This document shows positions 38,175-45,889 of a DNA stretch of 64,000 bases, piece after piece. Location of the stretch: contig CAJMKD010000001.1 in assembly GCA_905213905.1 (NCBI GenBank), positions 1-64,000 of the forward strand, read 5' to 3'. Numbering within the stretch: position 1 is the first letter of the stretch; each line of letters begins with the position of its first letter. Position numbers and translations under genes: made by a program. Under the pieces are notes generated by a model that worked only from the letters and a program-made list of their open reading frames with translations, was not told the DNA's origin and made no database searches. The DNA is from an uncultured Sutterella sp. (GTDB lineage: Bacteria > Pseudomonadota > Gammaproteobacteria > Burkholderiales > Burkholderiaceae_F).

Positions 38175-38576
38175 TTAGACGCGGCGGCGCTTGGAAGGAC
38201 GAACGCCATTGTGCGGGATCGGCGTGACGTCCTGAATCGACGTGACGCGGATGCCGAGCGCGTTGAGCGCACGCACGGAAGATTCGCGGCCGGGGCCAGG
38301 ACCCCAAATGCGAACTTCGACGTTCTTCAGACCATGTTCGAGGGCAATCTTGCCAGCCTGGTCGGCAGCGACCTGAGCAGCGAACGGGGTCGACTTGCGC
38401 GAACCCTTGAAGCCCTGAGCGCCGGAGGACGACGCAGCGATAGCGTTGCCCTGGCGGTCGGTAATCGTAATGATGGTGTTGTTGAAGGAAGCGTGGACGT
38501 GAGCGATACCTTCGGTCACGACCTTGCGAACCTTCTTGCGGCCGCGAAGCGCAGCCTTGGAATTGTTGCCAGCCAT
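38175..38576 (-). CDS. rpsK: 30S ribosomal protein S11
   Basis: Platform protein of the small subunit that contacts the mRNA near the Shine-Dalgarno helix. The 133 residues include IAHVHASFNNTIITITDRQGN, SSGAQGFKGSRKSTPFAAQ and the basic end NGVRPSKRRRV. It lies 13 bases after rpsM and 100 before rpsD. The first residues KAALRGRKKVRK are a basic extension typical of the family. Confidence 0.98.
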   Translation of the reverse strand: MAGNNSKAALRGRKKVRKVVTEGIAHVHASFNNTIITITDRQGNAIAASSSGAQGFKGSRKSTPFAAQVAADQAGKIALEHGLKNVEVRIWGPGPGRESSVRALNALGIRVTSIQDVTPIPHNGVRPSKRRRV

Positions 38577-38589
38577 AGTGATCCTTTAA

Positions 38590-38955
38590 TTACTTCTTGA
38601 GCGTCACACCAACCTTGCGCGGTCCCTTGCGGGTGCGAGCGTTGGTACGAGTGCGCTGGCCGCGGCAGGGAAGACCGCGACGATGGCGCATGCCACGGTA
38701 CGTGCCGAGGTCGATCAAACGCTTGATCGACAACTGGACTTCACGACGGAGGTCGCCTTCGACCGTGAACTTCGAAACGGCGTCGCGGACGCGTTCGAGT
38801 TCGGCGTCGGTGAGATCCTTAACCTTCTTGGAATAGGGGATGCCGCACTGTTCGAGAATCAGGCGAGCACGGGGACGGCCGATGCCATAGATGGCGGTGA
38901 GACCGATTTCGGCGTGCTGCTGCGGCGGAATGTTGATACCGGCGATACGAGCCAT
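38590..38955 (-). CDS. rpsM: 30S ribosomal protein S13
   Basis: Head protein that contacts the P-site tRNA and bridges to L5. The 121 residues start ARIAGINIPPQQHAEIGLTAIYGIG, carry the helix-two-turn-helix and end in the basic GQRTRTNARTRKGPRK tail that reaches the tRNA. It is the second gene of the alpha operon after rpmJ. In E. coli S4 represses translation at the rpsM start; no matching pseudoknot was verified here. Confidence 0.98.
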   Translation of the reverse strand: MARIAGINIPPQQHAEIGLTAIYGIGRPRARLILEQCGIPYSKKVKDLTDAELERVRDAVSKFTVEGDLRREVQLSIKRLIDLGTYRGMRHRRGLPCRGQRTRTNARTRKGPRKVGVTLKK

Positions 38956-38967
38956 TCTGTTACCTCT

Positions 38968-39081
38968 TTAGCCTTGACGCTGCTTGTGACGCGGGTCGCT
39001 GCAGATCACGCGGACGACGCCCTTGCGCTTGATGATCTTGCAGTTGCGGCACATTTTCTTGACTGAAGCTCTAACCTTCAT
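38968..39081 (-). CDS. rpmJ: 50S ribosomal protein L36
   Basis: A 37-residue zinc-ribbon protein: MKVRASVKKMC then a second Cys at 14, Cys27 and His32 give the C-C-C-H zinc site (the C+ form). Too small for most gene callers. It heads rpmJ-rpsM-rpsK-rpsD and is preceded by GGAG. A promoter is predicted at 39142-39171 and a small hairpin (39093-39108) lies just upstream of the ribosome site. Confidence 0.97.
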   Translation of the reverse strand: MKVRASVKKMCRNCKIIKRKGVVRVICSDPRHKQRQG

Positions 39082-39141
39082 TCTTAACTCCACATGCTCT
39101 AAAGCATGGAAAAACGTTGCCCACACGGCAGGAAGCCTCGA

Positions 39142-39171
39142 ATAATACTCGAGATTCACTGCATGATGCAA
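39142..39171 (-). promoter_or_regulatory. Promoter of rpmJ-rpsM-rpsK-rpsD
   Basis: Minus strand: TTGCAT (39166-39171), 18 bases, TATTAT (39142-39147), start near 39135. A weak 4-bp hairpin (TGCC/GGCA) begins about five bases into the transcript. A separate promoter here means the spc and alpha groups are distinct units. Confidence 0.65.
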
Positions 39172-39210
39172 GTCGCCGCAGCGTAGTGCTTCTGCAGCGA
39201 CCTGTCTTAA

Positions 39211-39249
39211 GGAAAATGCAGGGCGCATCCCAATAGGATCGCGCCCTGC
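39211..39249 (-). terminator. Terminator-like hairpin after secY
   Basis: Minus strand: GCAGGGCGC plus GATCC (39236-39249) pairs with GGATGCGCCCTGC (39218-39230), one bulge, then ATTTTCC. It should end or trim the spc transcript after secY. Confidence 0.7.
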
Positions 39250-39299
39250 AGTTTTGGCTATTCTCCGAAAGAGAACAGCGTTCTCTCTTATCTGCGGAA

Positions 39300-40625
39300 T
39301 TACTTCCGAGAGAGCCCGCGGAAATTGGTTTTCCGCAGGAGATTTTCGTACTGGTGCGACATCATGTACGCCTGAACCTGGCTCATGAAGTCCATCGTAA
39401 CAACGACCACAATCAGCAGCGAAGTGCCGCCGAAATAGAACGGAACGTTGAAACGAAGGTTGAGGAACTCAGGAACAAGGCACACGAAGACAAGGTACGC
39501 AGCGCCGCCGAGCGTGAGACGAAGAAGCACACGGTCGATATAGCGCGCGGTCTGTTCTCCCGGACGAATGCCAGGGATGAACGCACCGCCTTTTTTCAAA
39601 TTCTCAGCCGTTTCTTTCGGATTGAAAACCAATGCCGTGTAGAAATAAGCAAAGAAAATGATGAGTGCAGCATAAAGCAGCGTGTAAAGCGGCTGACCAG
39701 GCGAAAGCGAAGCTGCGAGGTCGCGGATCCAGCGGGTCGAATCACCAGTCGTAAACCAGCCGGCGAGCGTAGCAGGGAACAGAATCAGCGACGAAGCAAA
39801 AATCGGGGGAATCACACCCGACATGTTCATCTTGAGCGGCAGGTACGAGCTCTGACCGCCGTAGATTCGGTTGCCAATCTGACGCTTGGCATAGTTGACA
39901 GTGATGCGGCGCTGACCGCGTTCGATGAACACAACGAATGCAGTGACGGCAAGGATGATCGCGATCACGAAAATCGCGGCAAGCGGGCTGATAGCGCCAG
40001 TCGAAACAAGCTGGAAGAGTCCGCTCGTTCCGTTGGGAAGGCCCGCCACAATACCGGCGAAAATGATGATCGAAATGCCGTTGCCGAGACCACGTTCGGT
40101 GATCTGTTCACCGAGCCACATCAGGAACATCGTTCCCGTCAGCAGAGATACGGTCGTGGTGACCCGGAACATGAAGCCCGGGTCAAGCACGAGGCCGGCC
40201 TGCGTTTCGAGAGCGACAGCGATGCCGAAGCCTTGGAAAAGACCAAGCGCAAGCGTCCCATAACGGGTGTACTGCGTGATCTTTCTGCGGCCCTGCTCGC
40301 CTTCCTTTCGGAGAGCTTCAAGCGACGGCAGCACGTACGAAAGCATCTGGAAAATAATCGATGCAGAAATGTACGGCATGATGCCGAGCGCGAAGACCGA
40401 AAAGCGCGAGAGCGCACCGCCGGAGAACATGTTGAACAGCCCGAGAATGCCGCCCTGCTGCTGATTGAACAGCTGTTTGAGCATGTCGGGATCGATACCG
40501 GGCACCGGCACATGAGCACCGATGCGGTACACAACAAGAGCGAGCATCAGGAAGATGAGGCGACCCTTGAGGTCGCCGTACTTGCTGAGGCCGCTTTGCT
40601 GTTTAGAGCTGGGGCTGGTCGCCAC
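39300..40625 (-). CDS. secY: Preprotein translocase subunit SecY
   Basis: Central channel of Sec protein export, with ten membrane segments in 441 residues. Family sequences include GIMPYISASIIFQML, the plug/loop region near GGALSRFSVFALG, RGQRRITVNYAKRQIG and the C-terminal AYMMSHQYENLLRK. It is the last spc gene, 28 bases after rplO, where coupling of export capacity to ribosome output is usual. A hairpin and then a new promoter for rpmJ follow. Confidence 0.98.
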   Translation of the reverse strand: MATSPSSKQQSGLSKYGDLKGRLIFLMLALVVYRIGAHVPVPGIDPDMLKQLFNQQQGGILGLFNMFSGGALSRFSVFALGIMPYISASIIFQMLSYVLPSLEALRKEGEQGRRKITQYTRYGTLALGLFQGFGIAVALETQAGLVLDPGFMFRVTTTVSLLTGTMFLMWLGEQITERGLGNGISIIIFAGIVAGLPNGTSGLFQLVSTGAISPLAAIFVIAIILAVTAFVVFIERGQRRITVNYAKRQIGNRIYGGQSSYLPLKMNMSGVIPPIFASSLILFPATLAGWFTTGDSTRWIRDLAASLSPGQPLYTLLYAALIIFFAYFYTALVFNPKETAENLKKGGAFIPGIRPGEQTARYIDRVLLRLTLGGAAYLVFVCLVPEFLNLRFNVPFYFGGTSLLIVVVVTMDFMSQVQAYMMSHQYENLLRKTNFRGLSRK

Positions 40626-40653
40626 GTCCTACCTCTTTGCAAGCGTTGCTGTC

Positions 40654-41088
40654 TTACTCGGCGATGGCACCGCCGGCCGCTTCGATAGCGGCGCGGGCAC
40701 CCTTCGTGACGCCGAGTCCACGCACGGTCACCTTGCGGGAGATTTCACCCGAAAGGATCACGCGGGCATTCTGAGCGAGCGGCGAAACAACGCCAGCTTC
40801 CTTCAGAACGAGCAGGTCGATTTCGTCGACGCCGAGACGCTGCAGGTCGGAAAGGCGAACAACTTCGCAGAACTTGCGCGAGCGCGAGTAGAAGCCGCGC
40901 TTCGGCAGGCGACGATACATCGGCATCTGGCCGCCTTCGAAGCCGACCTTGTGGAAGCCGCCGGCACGGGACTTCTGCCCCTTGTGACCGCGGCCGGCCG
41001 TCTTGCCCCAACCGGAGCCGACGCCGCGACCGACGCGGTGCGCAGCTTTCTTCGAGCCCTCAGCGGGCTTGATCGTATTCAAACGCAT
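40654..41088 (-). CDS. rplO: 50S ribosomal protein L15
   Basis: Late-assembling large-subunit protein. The chosen start gives MRLNTIKPAEGSKKAAHRVGRG and 144 residues, identical in length to E. coli L15, with AAGG at the right distance; the frame also has an ATG 9 bases upstream. The glycine/arginine-rich N-terminal arm threads into 23S rRNA. It lies between rpmD and secY in the spc group. Confidence 0.97.
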   Translation of the reverse strand: MRLNTIKPAEGSKKAAHRVGRGVGSGWGKTAGRGHKGQKSRAGGFHKVGFEGGQMPMYRRLPKRGFYSRSRKFCEVVRLSDLQRLGVDEIDLLVLKEAGVVSPLAQNARVILSGEISRKVTVRGLGVTKGARAAIEAAGGAIAE

Positions 41089-41104
41089 TTGGGTCATCCT
41101 TAGA

Positions 41105-41287
41105 TCAGTCGACGCGAACGAGGAACGCGACCTTATTGATCATGCCGCGCACGGCGGGCGTGTCTTCAAGCACGCGCGTCTGGCGGATCTTCTTAAGCCC
41201 GAGGCCGCGAACGCAGGCGCGATGCTCCTTGTTCGTGCCGATGGGGCTCTTAACCAGCGTGACCTGGATGGTCTTCTTTTCGGACAT
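41105..41287 (-). CDS. rpmD: 50S ribosomal protein L30
   Basis: A 60-residue small large-subunit protein (TIQVTLVKSPIGTNKEHRAC, then LGLKKIRQTRVLEDTPAVRGMINKV). The true start is the ATG at 41287; the open frame continues upstream into rpsE without meaning. It lies 14 bases after rpsE and 16 before rplO. Confidence 0.97.
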   Translation of the reverse strand: MSEKKTIQVTLVKSPIGTNKEHRACVRGLGLKKIRQTRVLEDTPAVRGMINKVAFLVRVD

Positions 41288-41301
41288 GTTCAGTCTCCTG
41301 A

Positions 41302-41820
41302 TTAGCCGAGAAGCTCTTCGACCGACTTGCCGCGCTTGGCCGCAATCTGAGCGGGCGAGCGAAGGTTGTCGAGTGCGTTGAGCGTCGCACGGACCAGGTT
41401 GTACGGGTTGGTCGAGCCGTAGGCCTTCGCCACGACGTTGCGGATGCCGCAAGCGTCGCAGACGGCGCGCATCGGGCCGCCAGCGATCACGCCGGTGCCT
41501 TCCGGAGCCGGCATCATGATCACGCGGGAAGCACCATGACGGCCTTCAACAGCGTGGTGCAGCGTACCGTTCTTGAGAGGGACGCGCTTCATCGTGTGAC
41601 GGGCGCGTTCCATCGCCTTGGAAACGGACTGCGGCACTTCGCGGGACTTGCCCGTGCCCATGCCGATGGAGCCATCGCCGTCGCCCACAACCGTGAGCGC
41701 CGCGAAGGCGAGAATACGGCCGCCCTTGACGACCTTGGTGACGCGGTTGACCGCAATCATCTTTTCACGCAGGCCGTCGTCCTGTTCGTCGACCGCGTTT
41801 CTACCTTGAACCTTAGCCAT
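41302..41820 (-). CDS. rpsE: 30S ribosomal protein S5
   Basis: Protein of the mRNA entry and accuracy centre. The 172 residues contain the double-stranded-RNA-binding-like N domain (REKMIAVNRVTKVVKGGRILAF) and C domain (GGPMRAVCDACGIRNVVAKAYGSTNPYN). The spectinomycin loop region is uninterrupted by insertion. It follows rplR by 14 bases in the spc group. Confidence 0.98.
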   Translation of the reverse strand: MAKVQGRNAVDEQDDGLREKMIAVNRVTKVVKGGRILAFAALTVVGDGDGSIGMGTGKSREVPQSVSKAMERARHTMKRVPLKNGTLHHAVEGRHGASRVIMMPAPEGTGVIAGGPMRAVCDACGIRNVVAKAYGSTNPYNLVRATLNALDNLRSPAQIAAKRGKSVEELLG

Positions 41821-41834
41821 TTACCAGCCCCTGA

Positions 41835-42203
41835 TTAGAACTTGAGGCCAGCTTCGCGCGCGGCCTGAGCAAGCGCGGCGACGCGGCCGTGGAAACGGTA
41901 GCCGGAACGGTCGAAAGCGCAGGTTTCAATACCAGCAGCCTTCGCCTTCTCGGCCAGACGGGTGCCAACGATCTTGGCAGCAGCGATGTTGCCGCCGCGG
42001 CCGGAGACGTTCGCGAGCTGAGCGCGCACTTCGGGTTCGACCGTAGAGGCCGAGACCAGCGTACGGCCGTTGTCGGCCGAAATGATGCTGGCATAGATGT
42101 GCAGGTTGGTACGATGGACCGTCAGGCGATCGACCTTCTGCAGCAGAATGCGGGCGCGCGTGGCGCGGGCACGGCGCAAGCGGCTTTGTTTCTTGTTGAT
42201 CAT
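41835..42203 (-). CDS. rplR: 50S ribosomal protein L18
   Basis: Binds 5S rRNA with L5. The 122 residues have a basic N-terminus (KKQSRLRRARATRARI), the strand RLTVHRTNLHIYASII and the glycine-rich FDRSGYRFHGRVAALAQAAREAGLKF end typical of bacterial L18. It lies between rplF and rpsE with short spacers. Confidence 0.97.
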   Translation of the reverse strand: MINKKQSRLRRARATRARILLQKVDRLTVHRTNLHIYASIISADNGRTLVSASTVEPEVRAQLANVSGRGGNIAAAKIVGTRLAEKAKAAGIETCAFDRSGYRFHGRVAALAQAAREAGLKF

Positions 42204-42218
42204 CTTCTAACGTCCCGA

Positions 42219-42752
42219 TTACTTCTTCTTGGTTTCCTTGATCACGACGTGCTCATTCGCATAGCGGACACCCTTGCCCTTGTAGGGTTCAGGCGAACGA
42301 TAAGCGCGGATCTCGGCAGCAGTCTGGCCGACGACCTGCTTGTTGGCACCCTTGATCACGATTTCCGTCTGGCTGGGCGTTTCAACCTTGACGCCCTGGG
42401 GCATCTGGTGAACGATCGGATGCGAGAAGCCGAGCGAAAGGTTCAGCTTGTCGCCCTGAGCCTGGGCACGATAGCCCACGCCGACGAGCGCGAGACGCTT
42501 TTCGAAACCGACGGCGCAGCCCTTGACCATGTCGTTGACGAGGGCACGCATCGTGCCGACGTTGGCATTGGCTTCGCGCGTTTCGGCGAGCTGTTCGAAG
42601 TGGAGATGACCATCGGCTTCCGTCACTTTGACATCCTTGAGGATGTGCATCGAGACTTCACCGATCGGGCCCTTGACCGTGATGTTCTCGTCAGTCAGCG
42701 TGCAGGTCACGCCCTTGGCGATGGCAACCGGAATCTTAGCAATACGACTCAT
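42219..42752 (-). CDS. rplF: 50S ribosomal protein L6
   Basis: Two-domain protein near the sarcin-ricin loop and factor-binding site. The 177 residues start SRIAKIPVAIAKGVTC, and the second domain carries the conserved signature PEPYKGKGVRYANEHVV. It lies between rpsH and rplR in the spc order. Confidence 0.98.
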   Translation of the reverse strand: MSRIAKIPVAIAKGVTCTLTDENITVKGPIGEVSMHILKDVKVTEADGHLHFEQLAETREANANVGTMRALVNDMVKGCAVGFEKRLALVGVGYRAQAQGDKLNLSLGFSHPIVHQMPQGVKVETPSQTEIVIKGANKQVVGQTAAEIRAYRSPEPYKGKGVRYANEHVVIKETKKK

Positions 42753-42767
42753 TTCTCACTCCTCGGC

Positions 42768-43163
42768 TTAGGCGACGTAGCAAAGAACTTCGCCGCCGAC
42801 GCCGGCAGCACGGGCCGCGCGGTCGGTCATGACACCCTTCGGCGTCGAAACGATCGCGATGCCGAGACCGTTCATCACCTGGGGGATGTTCTCATGGTTC
42901 TTGTAAATGCGCAGGCCGGGACGCGAAACGCGTTCGAGACGTTCAATAACCGGACGGCCGGCGTAGTACTTGAGCGTCACGGTAAGTTCGGGCTTGCCGT
43001 TGTTGGCCGCGACTTCAAAGTTTTCAATATAGCCTTCGTCTTTAAGGACCTTGGCAATGGCGACCTTCAGCTTGGAGGACGGCATAGCCACTTCAGCCTT
43101 ATCGACCATCTGACCGTTGCGGATGCGGGTCAGCATGTCGGCGATCGGATCACTCATACTCAT
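42768..43163 (-). CDS. rpsH: 30S ribosomal protein S8
   Basis: Binds the central domain of 16S rRNA and, in E. coli, represses the spc operon at the rplE start. The 131 residues include SDPIADMLTRIRNGQ and the end GEVLCYVA-type GGEVLCYVA. The first ATG (43163) has GAGGAG 9 bases upstream; a second ATG six bases in is also possible. Confidence 0.98.
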   Translation of the reverse strand: MSMSDPIADMLTRIRNGQMVDKAEVAMPSSKLKVAIAKVLKDEGYIENFEVAANNGKPELTVTLKYYAGRPVIERLERVSRPGLRIYKNHENIPQVMNGLGIAIVSTPKGVMTDRAARAAGVGGEVLCYVA

Positions 43164-43180
43164 TGTCGTAATCTCCTCGC

Positions 43181-43486
43181 TTACCAGCTAGCCTTCACGA
43201 GGCCGGGAATGTCGCCGCGCATGGCAGCGTCACGGATCATCTCGCGGCACAGACCAAACTTACGGAAATTGCCGCGGGGACGGCCGGTGATGGCGCAGCG
43301 ATTATGCAGGCGGACCGGGCTCGCATTGCGGGGAAGCTTTTCAAGCTTCGCACGGGCTTCCAGACGTTCGTCCATGGAGCGGGTAGCGTCGTTGATGATT
43401 GCCTTGAGGGCGGCGCGCTTGGCCGCGAACTTGGCCACGGTGGCGCGGCGCTTGGCTTCGCGGTTAATAAGAGCAAGTTTTGCCAT
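43181..43486 (-). CDS. rpsN: 30S ribosomal protein S14
   Basis: Head protein of the small subunit. The 101 residues are the long, zinc-free (C-) type: no CXXC pairs, with NRCAITGRPRGNFRKFGLCREMIRDAAM and the end GLVKASW. It follows rplE by 12 bases. In contrast rpmJ in this cluster is the zinc-binding form. Confidence 0.98.
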   Translation of the reverse strand: MAKLALINREAKRRATVAKFAAKRAALKAIINDATRSMDERLEARAKLEKLPRNASPVRLHNRCAITGRPRGNFRKFGLCREMIRDAAMRGDIPGLVKASW

Positions 43487-43498
43487 TTTGCGTCAACC

Positions 43499-44038
43499 TC
43501 AGTTGCGGAACGGGAAGTTGAAACCGGCGAGAAGCGCCTTGGCTTCTTCGTCCGTCTTCGCCGTCGTGGTAATCGAAATATTCATCCCGCGGATCGCATC
43601 GATCTTGTCGTATTCGATTTCCGGGAAGATGATCTGTTCCTTCAGGCCGATGTTGTAGTTGCCGCGACCGTCAAAGGCACGACCCGAAACGCCGCGGAAG
43701 TCGCGAACGCGCGGGAAGGCGATGGTGATGAGACGATCGAGGAAGTCGTACATGCGTTCGCCGCGAAGCGTAACCATGCAGCCGATCGGCATGTTTTCAC
43801 GAATCTTGAAGTTCGCAATGGCCTTGCGGGTACGCGTGATCACGGGCTTCTGGCCGGCGATCTTCGTCATGTCGTTGAGAGCGTTCTCAACAAGCTTCTT
43901 GTCGTTGACGGCTTCACCGACACCCATGTTGAGGGTGATCTTGGTGATGCGCGGCACCTGCATGACGGTCTTGTAGCCGAACTTCTTCATCAGTTCGGGG
44001 ACAATGGTGTCGTGATAAAGAGAACTAAAACGAGACAT
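43499..44038 (-). CDS. rplE: 50S ribosomal protein L5
   Basis: Central protuberance protein that binds 5S rRNA and contacts S13. With the ATG at 44038, preceded by GAGGGTG, it has 179 residues, the same as E. coli L5. Family segments include KITLNMGVGEA, AGQKPVITRTRKAIANFKIR and GRGNYNIGLKEQIIFPEI. An upstream ATG at 44050 overlaps the rplX stop and is less likely. Confidence 0.97.
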   Translation of the reverse strand: MSRFSSLYHDTIVPELMKKFGYKTVMQVPRITKITLNMGVGEAVNDKKLVENALNDMTKIAGQKPVITRTRKAIANFKIRENMPIGCMVTLRGERMYDFLDRLITIAFPRVRDFRGVSGRAFDGRGNYNIGLKEQIIFPEIEYDKIDAIRGMNISITTTAKTDEEAKALLAGFNFPFRN

Positions 44039-44049
44039 CGTCACCCTCA

Positions 44050-44370
44050 TTAGGCCTTGGCGCCGACTTCGGCACCGTTCGACTTGAACACGCGAACCTT
44101 CTTGCCGTCGACAATCTTGAAGCCGACGCGGTCGCCCTTGCCCGTTTCCGGGTTGACAAGCATGACGTTGGACTGATCGATCGGGATGGTCTTGTCATTG
44201 AGGCCGCCTTCATTCCCGAGAGCCGGGTTCGGACGAACAGCCTTCTTGACGACGTTCACGCCTTCAACGATCACGTGACGATCATCGACGCGGGAAAGGA
44301 CGGTGCCCTTCGTGCCCTTGTCGCGACCAGCGATGACGACCACCTGGTCGCCCTTACGAATGCGCTGCAT
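44050..44370 (-). CDS. rplX: 50S ribosomal protein L24
   Basis: Assembly initiator at the tunnel exit with an N-terminal KOW domain (IRKGDQVVVIAGRDKGTKGTV). The 106 residues are of normal size. It lies 11 bases after rplN, the spc leader gene, and its stop is followed at once by rplE. Confidence 0.97.
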   Translation of the reverse strand: MQRIRKGDQVVVIAGRDKGTKGTVLSRVDDRHVIVEGVNVVKKAVRPNPALGNEGGLNDKTIPIDQSNVMLVNPETGKGDRVGFKIVDGKKVRVFKSNGAEVGAKA

Positions 44371-44381
44371 TTCTTCTCCTT

Positions 44382-44750
44382 TTAGATAACTTCGGGAGCG
44401 AGCGACACGATCTTCATGAACTGCTCGGTACGCAGTTCACGAGTCACCGGCCCGAAAATACGGGTGCCGATCGGCTCGAGCTTGTTGTTGAGAAGAACGG
44501 CGGCATTGGCGTCGAAGCAGATCTTCGAGCCGTCCGGGCGGCGAACGCCGCTGGCGGTGCGGACCACAACAGCGTTGTAGACTTCGCCCTTCTTGACACG
44601 GCCGCGCGGAGCAGCTTCCTTGACAGTCACCTTGATGACGTCGCCGATGTTGGCATAACGGCGCTTGGAGCCGCCCAACACCTTGATACACATCACTGAA
44701 CGCGCACCGGTATTGTCGGCGACGTCCAGTCGGCTTTGCATCTGAATCAT
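44382..44750 (-). CDS. rplN: 50S ribosomal protein L14
   Basis: Intersubunit-bridge protein. The 122 residues start MIQMQSRLDVADNTGARSVMCIKVLGG and end FMKIVSLAPEVI, typical of L14. It is the first gene of the spc group. A 242-base gap separates it from rpsQ and contains a good promoter, so spc is transcribed on its own here as well as by readthrough. Confidence 0.98.
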   Translation of the reverse strand: MIQMQSRLDVADNTGARSVMCIKVLGGSKRRYANIGDVIKVTVKEAAPRGRVKKGEVYNAVVVRTASGVRRPDGSKICFDANAAVLLNNKLEPIGTRIFGPVTRELRTEQFMKIVSLAPEVI

Positions 44751-44885
44751 GGTTTGAAAAATCCCAACTTATTCCACATTAGCGGATAGTATTGGTCCCG
44801 TTTCGGGAAGACAGGTTGCAAACGAACCCATTCCGAAGCCCTGCAGATGCGGGGGAAACGGGCTCAATCACACCCAAGAAATGTA

Positions 44886-44958
44886 GTCGCCCGGAACACC
44901 ACCTGGGTCTTCCGGGCGACGGCTTGCAAATATACCTGAGTGCTCAGATGCTTTGCAA
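44886..44958 (-). promoter_or_regulatory. spc operon promoter with 5'-terminal hairpin
   Basis: Minus strand: TTGCAA (44953-44958), 18 bases, TATATT (44929-44934), predicted start near 44922. A perfect 11-bp stem, GTCGCCCGGAA (44910-44920) with TTCCGGGCGAC (44886-44896), begins two bases later. Downstream T content is poor, so it is better explained as a transcript-end structure than as a terminator of the S10 group. Confidence 0.7.
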
Positions 44959-44992
44959 GCGAATCAGCGATTTTTTTTTCGCTTGAGCTGTC

Positions 44993-45262
44993 TTAGAGGA
45001 CAACGGCCTTTTCGAGAACCTTCGTCACGGTCCAGGACTTCGTCTTGGAGATCGGACGGCATTCAGCGATTTCAACCTTGTCGCCTTCCTGACAGCCGAC
45101 TTCGTCGTGAGCGTGATACTTCTTGCTCTTGACGACGTACTTGCCATAGAGAGGGTGCTTGACCTTGCGTTCAACAAGGACCGTCACCGTCTTCTCCATC
45201 TTGGCGCTGGTAACCACGCCCTGGAGGGTGCGGGTCAGCTTTTCAGTGGTCTGTTCCGTCAT
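44993..45262 (-). CDS. rpsQ: 30S ribosomal protein S17
   Basis: Early-assembly 16S-binding protein with an OB fold. The 89 residues include LQGVVTSAKMEKTVTVLVERKVKHPLYGK in part and the end KSWTVTKVLEKA. Its start overlaps the rpmC stop by 4 bases (ATGA), a coupled arrangement. It is the last gene of the S10 group. Confidence 0.98.
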   Translation of the reverse strand: MTEQTTEKLTRTLQGVVTSAKMEKTVTVLVERKVKHPLYGKYVVKSKKYHAHDEVGCQEGDKVEIAECRPISKTKSWTVTKVLEKAVVL

Positions 45263-45453
45263 TTCGTGGTCGCCTTTTCAGTGAGGATCGTGCGAACGCG
45301 CGCGATGTCGCGACGCGTCTGACGCAGCGAAGCCGTGTTCTGAAGCTGCTGGGTAGCCTTCTGCATACGCAGCTTGAAGTGCGTCTTCAGGAGGTCCTGC
45401 AGTTCCTGGTTGAGCGCGGCCACATCCTTGGCGCGCAGTTCCTTTGCGTTCAT
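45259..45453 (-). CDS. rpmC: 50S ribosomal protein L29
   Basis: A 64-residue, two-helix protein at the tunnel exit (MNAKELRAKDVAALNQEL, LLKTHFKLRMQKATQQL). It overlaps rpsQ by 4 bases and follows rplP by 17. Confidence 0.97.
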   Translation of the reverse strand: MNAKELRAKDVAALNQELQDLLKTHFKLRMQKATQQLQNTASLRQTRRDIARVRTILTEKATTK

Positions 45454-45470
45454 GTCCGTGTCTCCTTCAA

Positions 45471-45887
45471 TTACATGCCGACCTGGCGGACAACGAACGT
45501 GGTCTTCACGGGCAGCTTGGCAGCTGCGAGCGCGAAGGCTTCGCGGGCGAGCTGTTCGTCCACGCCGTCCATTTCGTAGAGCACGCGGCCCGGCTGGACC
45601 AGCGCGACCCAGTATTCAGGATTGCCCTTGCCGTTACCCATACGGACTTCGGCAGGCTTCTTCGAAATGGGCTTGTCCGGGAAGATACGAATCCACACGC
45701 GGCCGCCGCGCTTGATATGGCGCGTAATGGCACGACGGGCGGCTTCAATCTGACGGGCCGTGATGCGGCCGCGTTCAAGCGTCTTGAGACCGAATTCGCC
45801 GAACGAAACGTTGGCGCCGCGAGTAGCGAGACCGTAGTTGCGGCCCTTCTGGTCCTTGCGGTATTTGCGACGATTAGGCTGCAGCAT
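45471..45887 (-). CDS. rplP: 50S ribosomal protein L16
   Basis: Organises the A-site finger and peptidyl-transferase centre. The 138 residues start MLQPNRRKYRKDQKGRN and carry GRVWIRIFPDKPISKKPAEVRMGNGKGN in part, with the hydroxylatable Arg context. It starts 2 bases after the rpsC stop. Confidence 0.98.
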   Translation of the reverse strand: MLQPNRRKYRKDQKGRNYGLATRGANVSFGEFGLKTLERGRITARQIEAARRAITRHIKRGGRVWIRIFPDKPISKKPAEVRMGNGKGNPEYWVALVQPGRVLYEMDGVDEQLAREAFALAAAKLPVKTTFVVRQVGM

Positions 45888-45889
45888 CG

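Noticed and set aside
39354..40688. A 444-codon plus-strand frame opposite secY
   Set aside because: Charged, repeat-like composition produced by the complement of membrane-protein codons; secY on the minus strand is unambiguous.
44886..44920. Terminator of the S10 operon after rpsQ
   Set aside because: The hairpin lies downstream of a good promoter and starts at its predicted first base, and lacks a proper T tract, so it fits better as a leader structure of the spc transcript.
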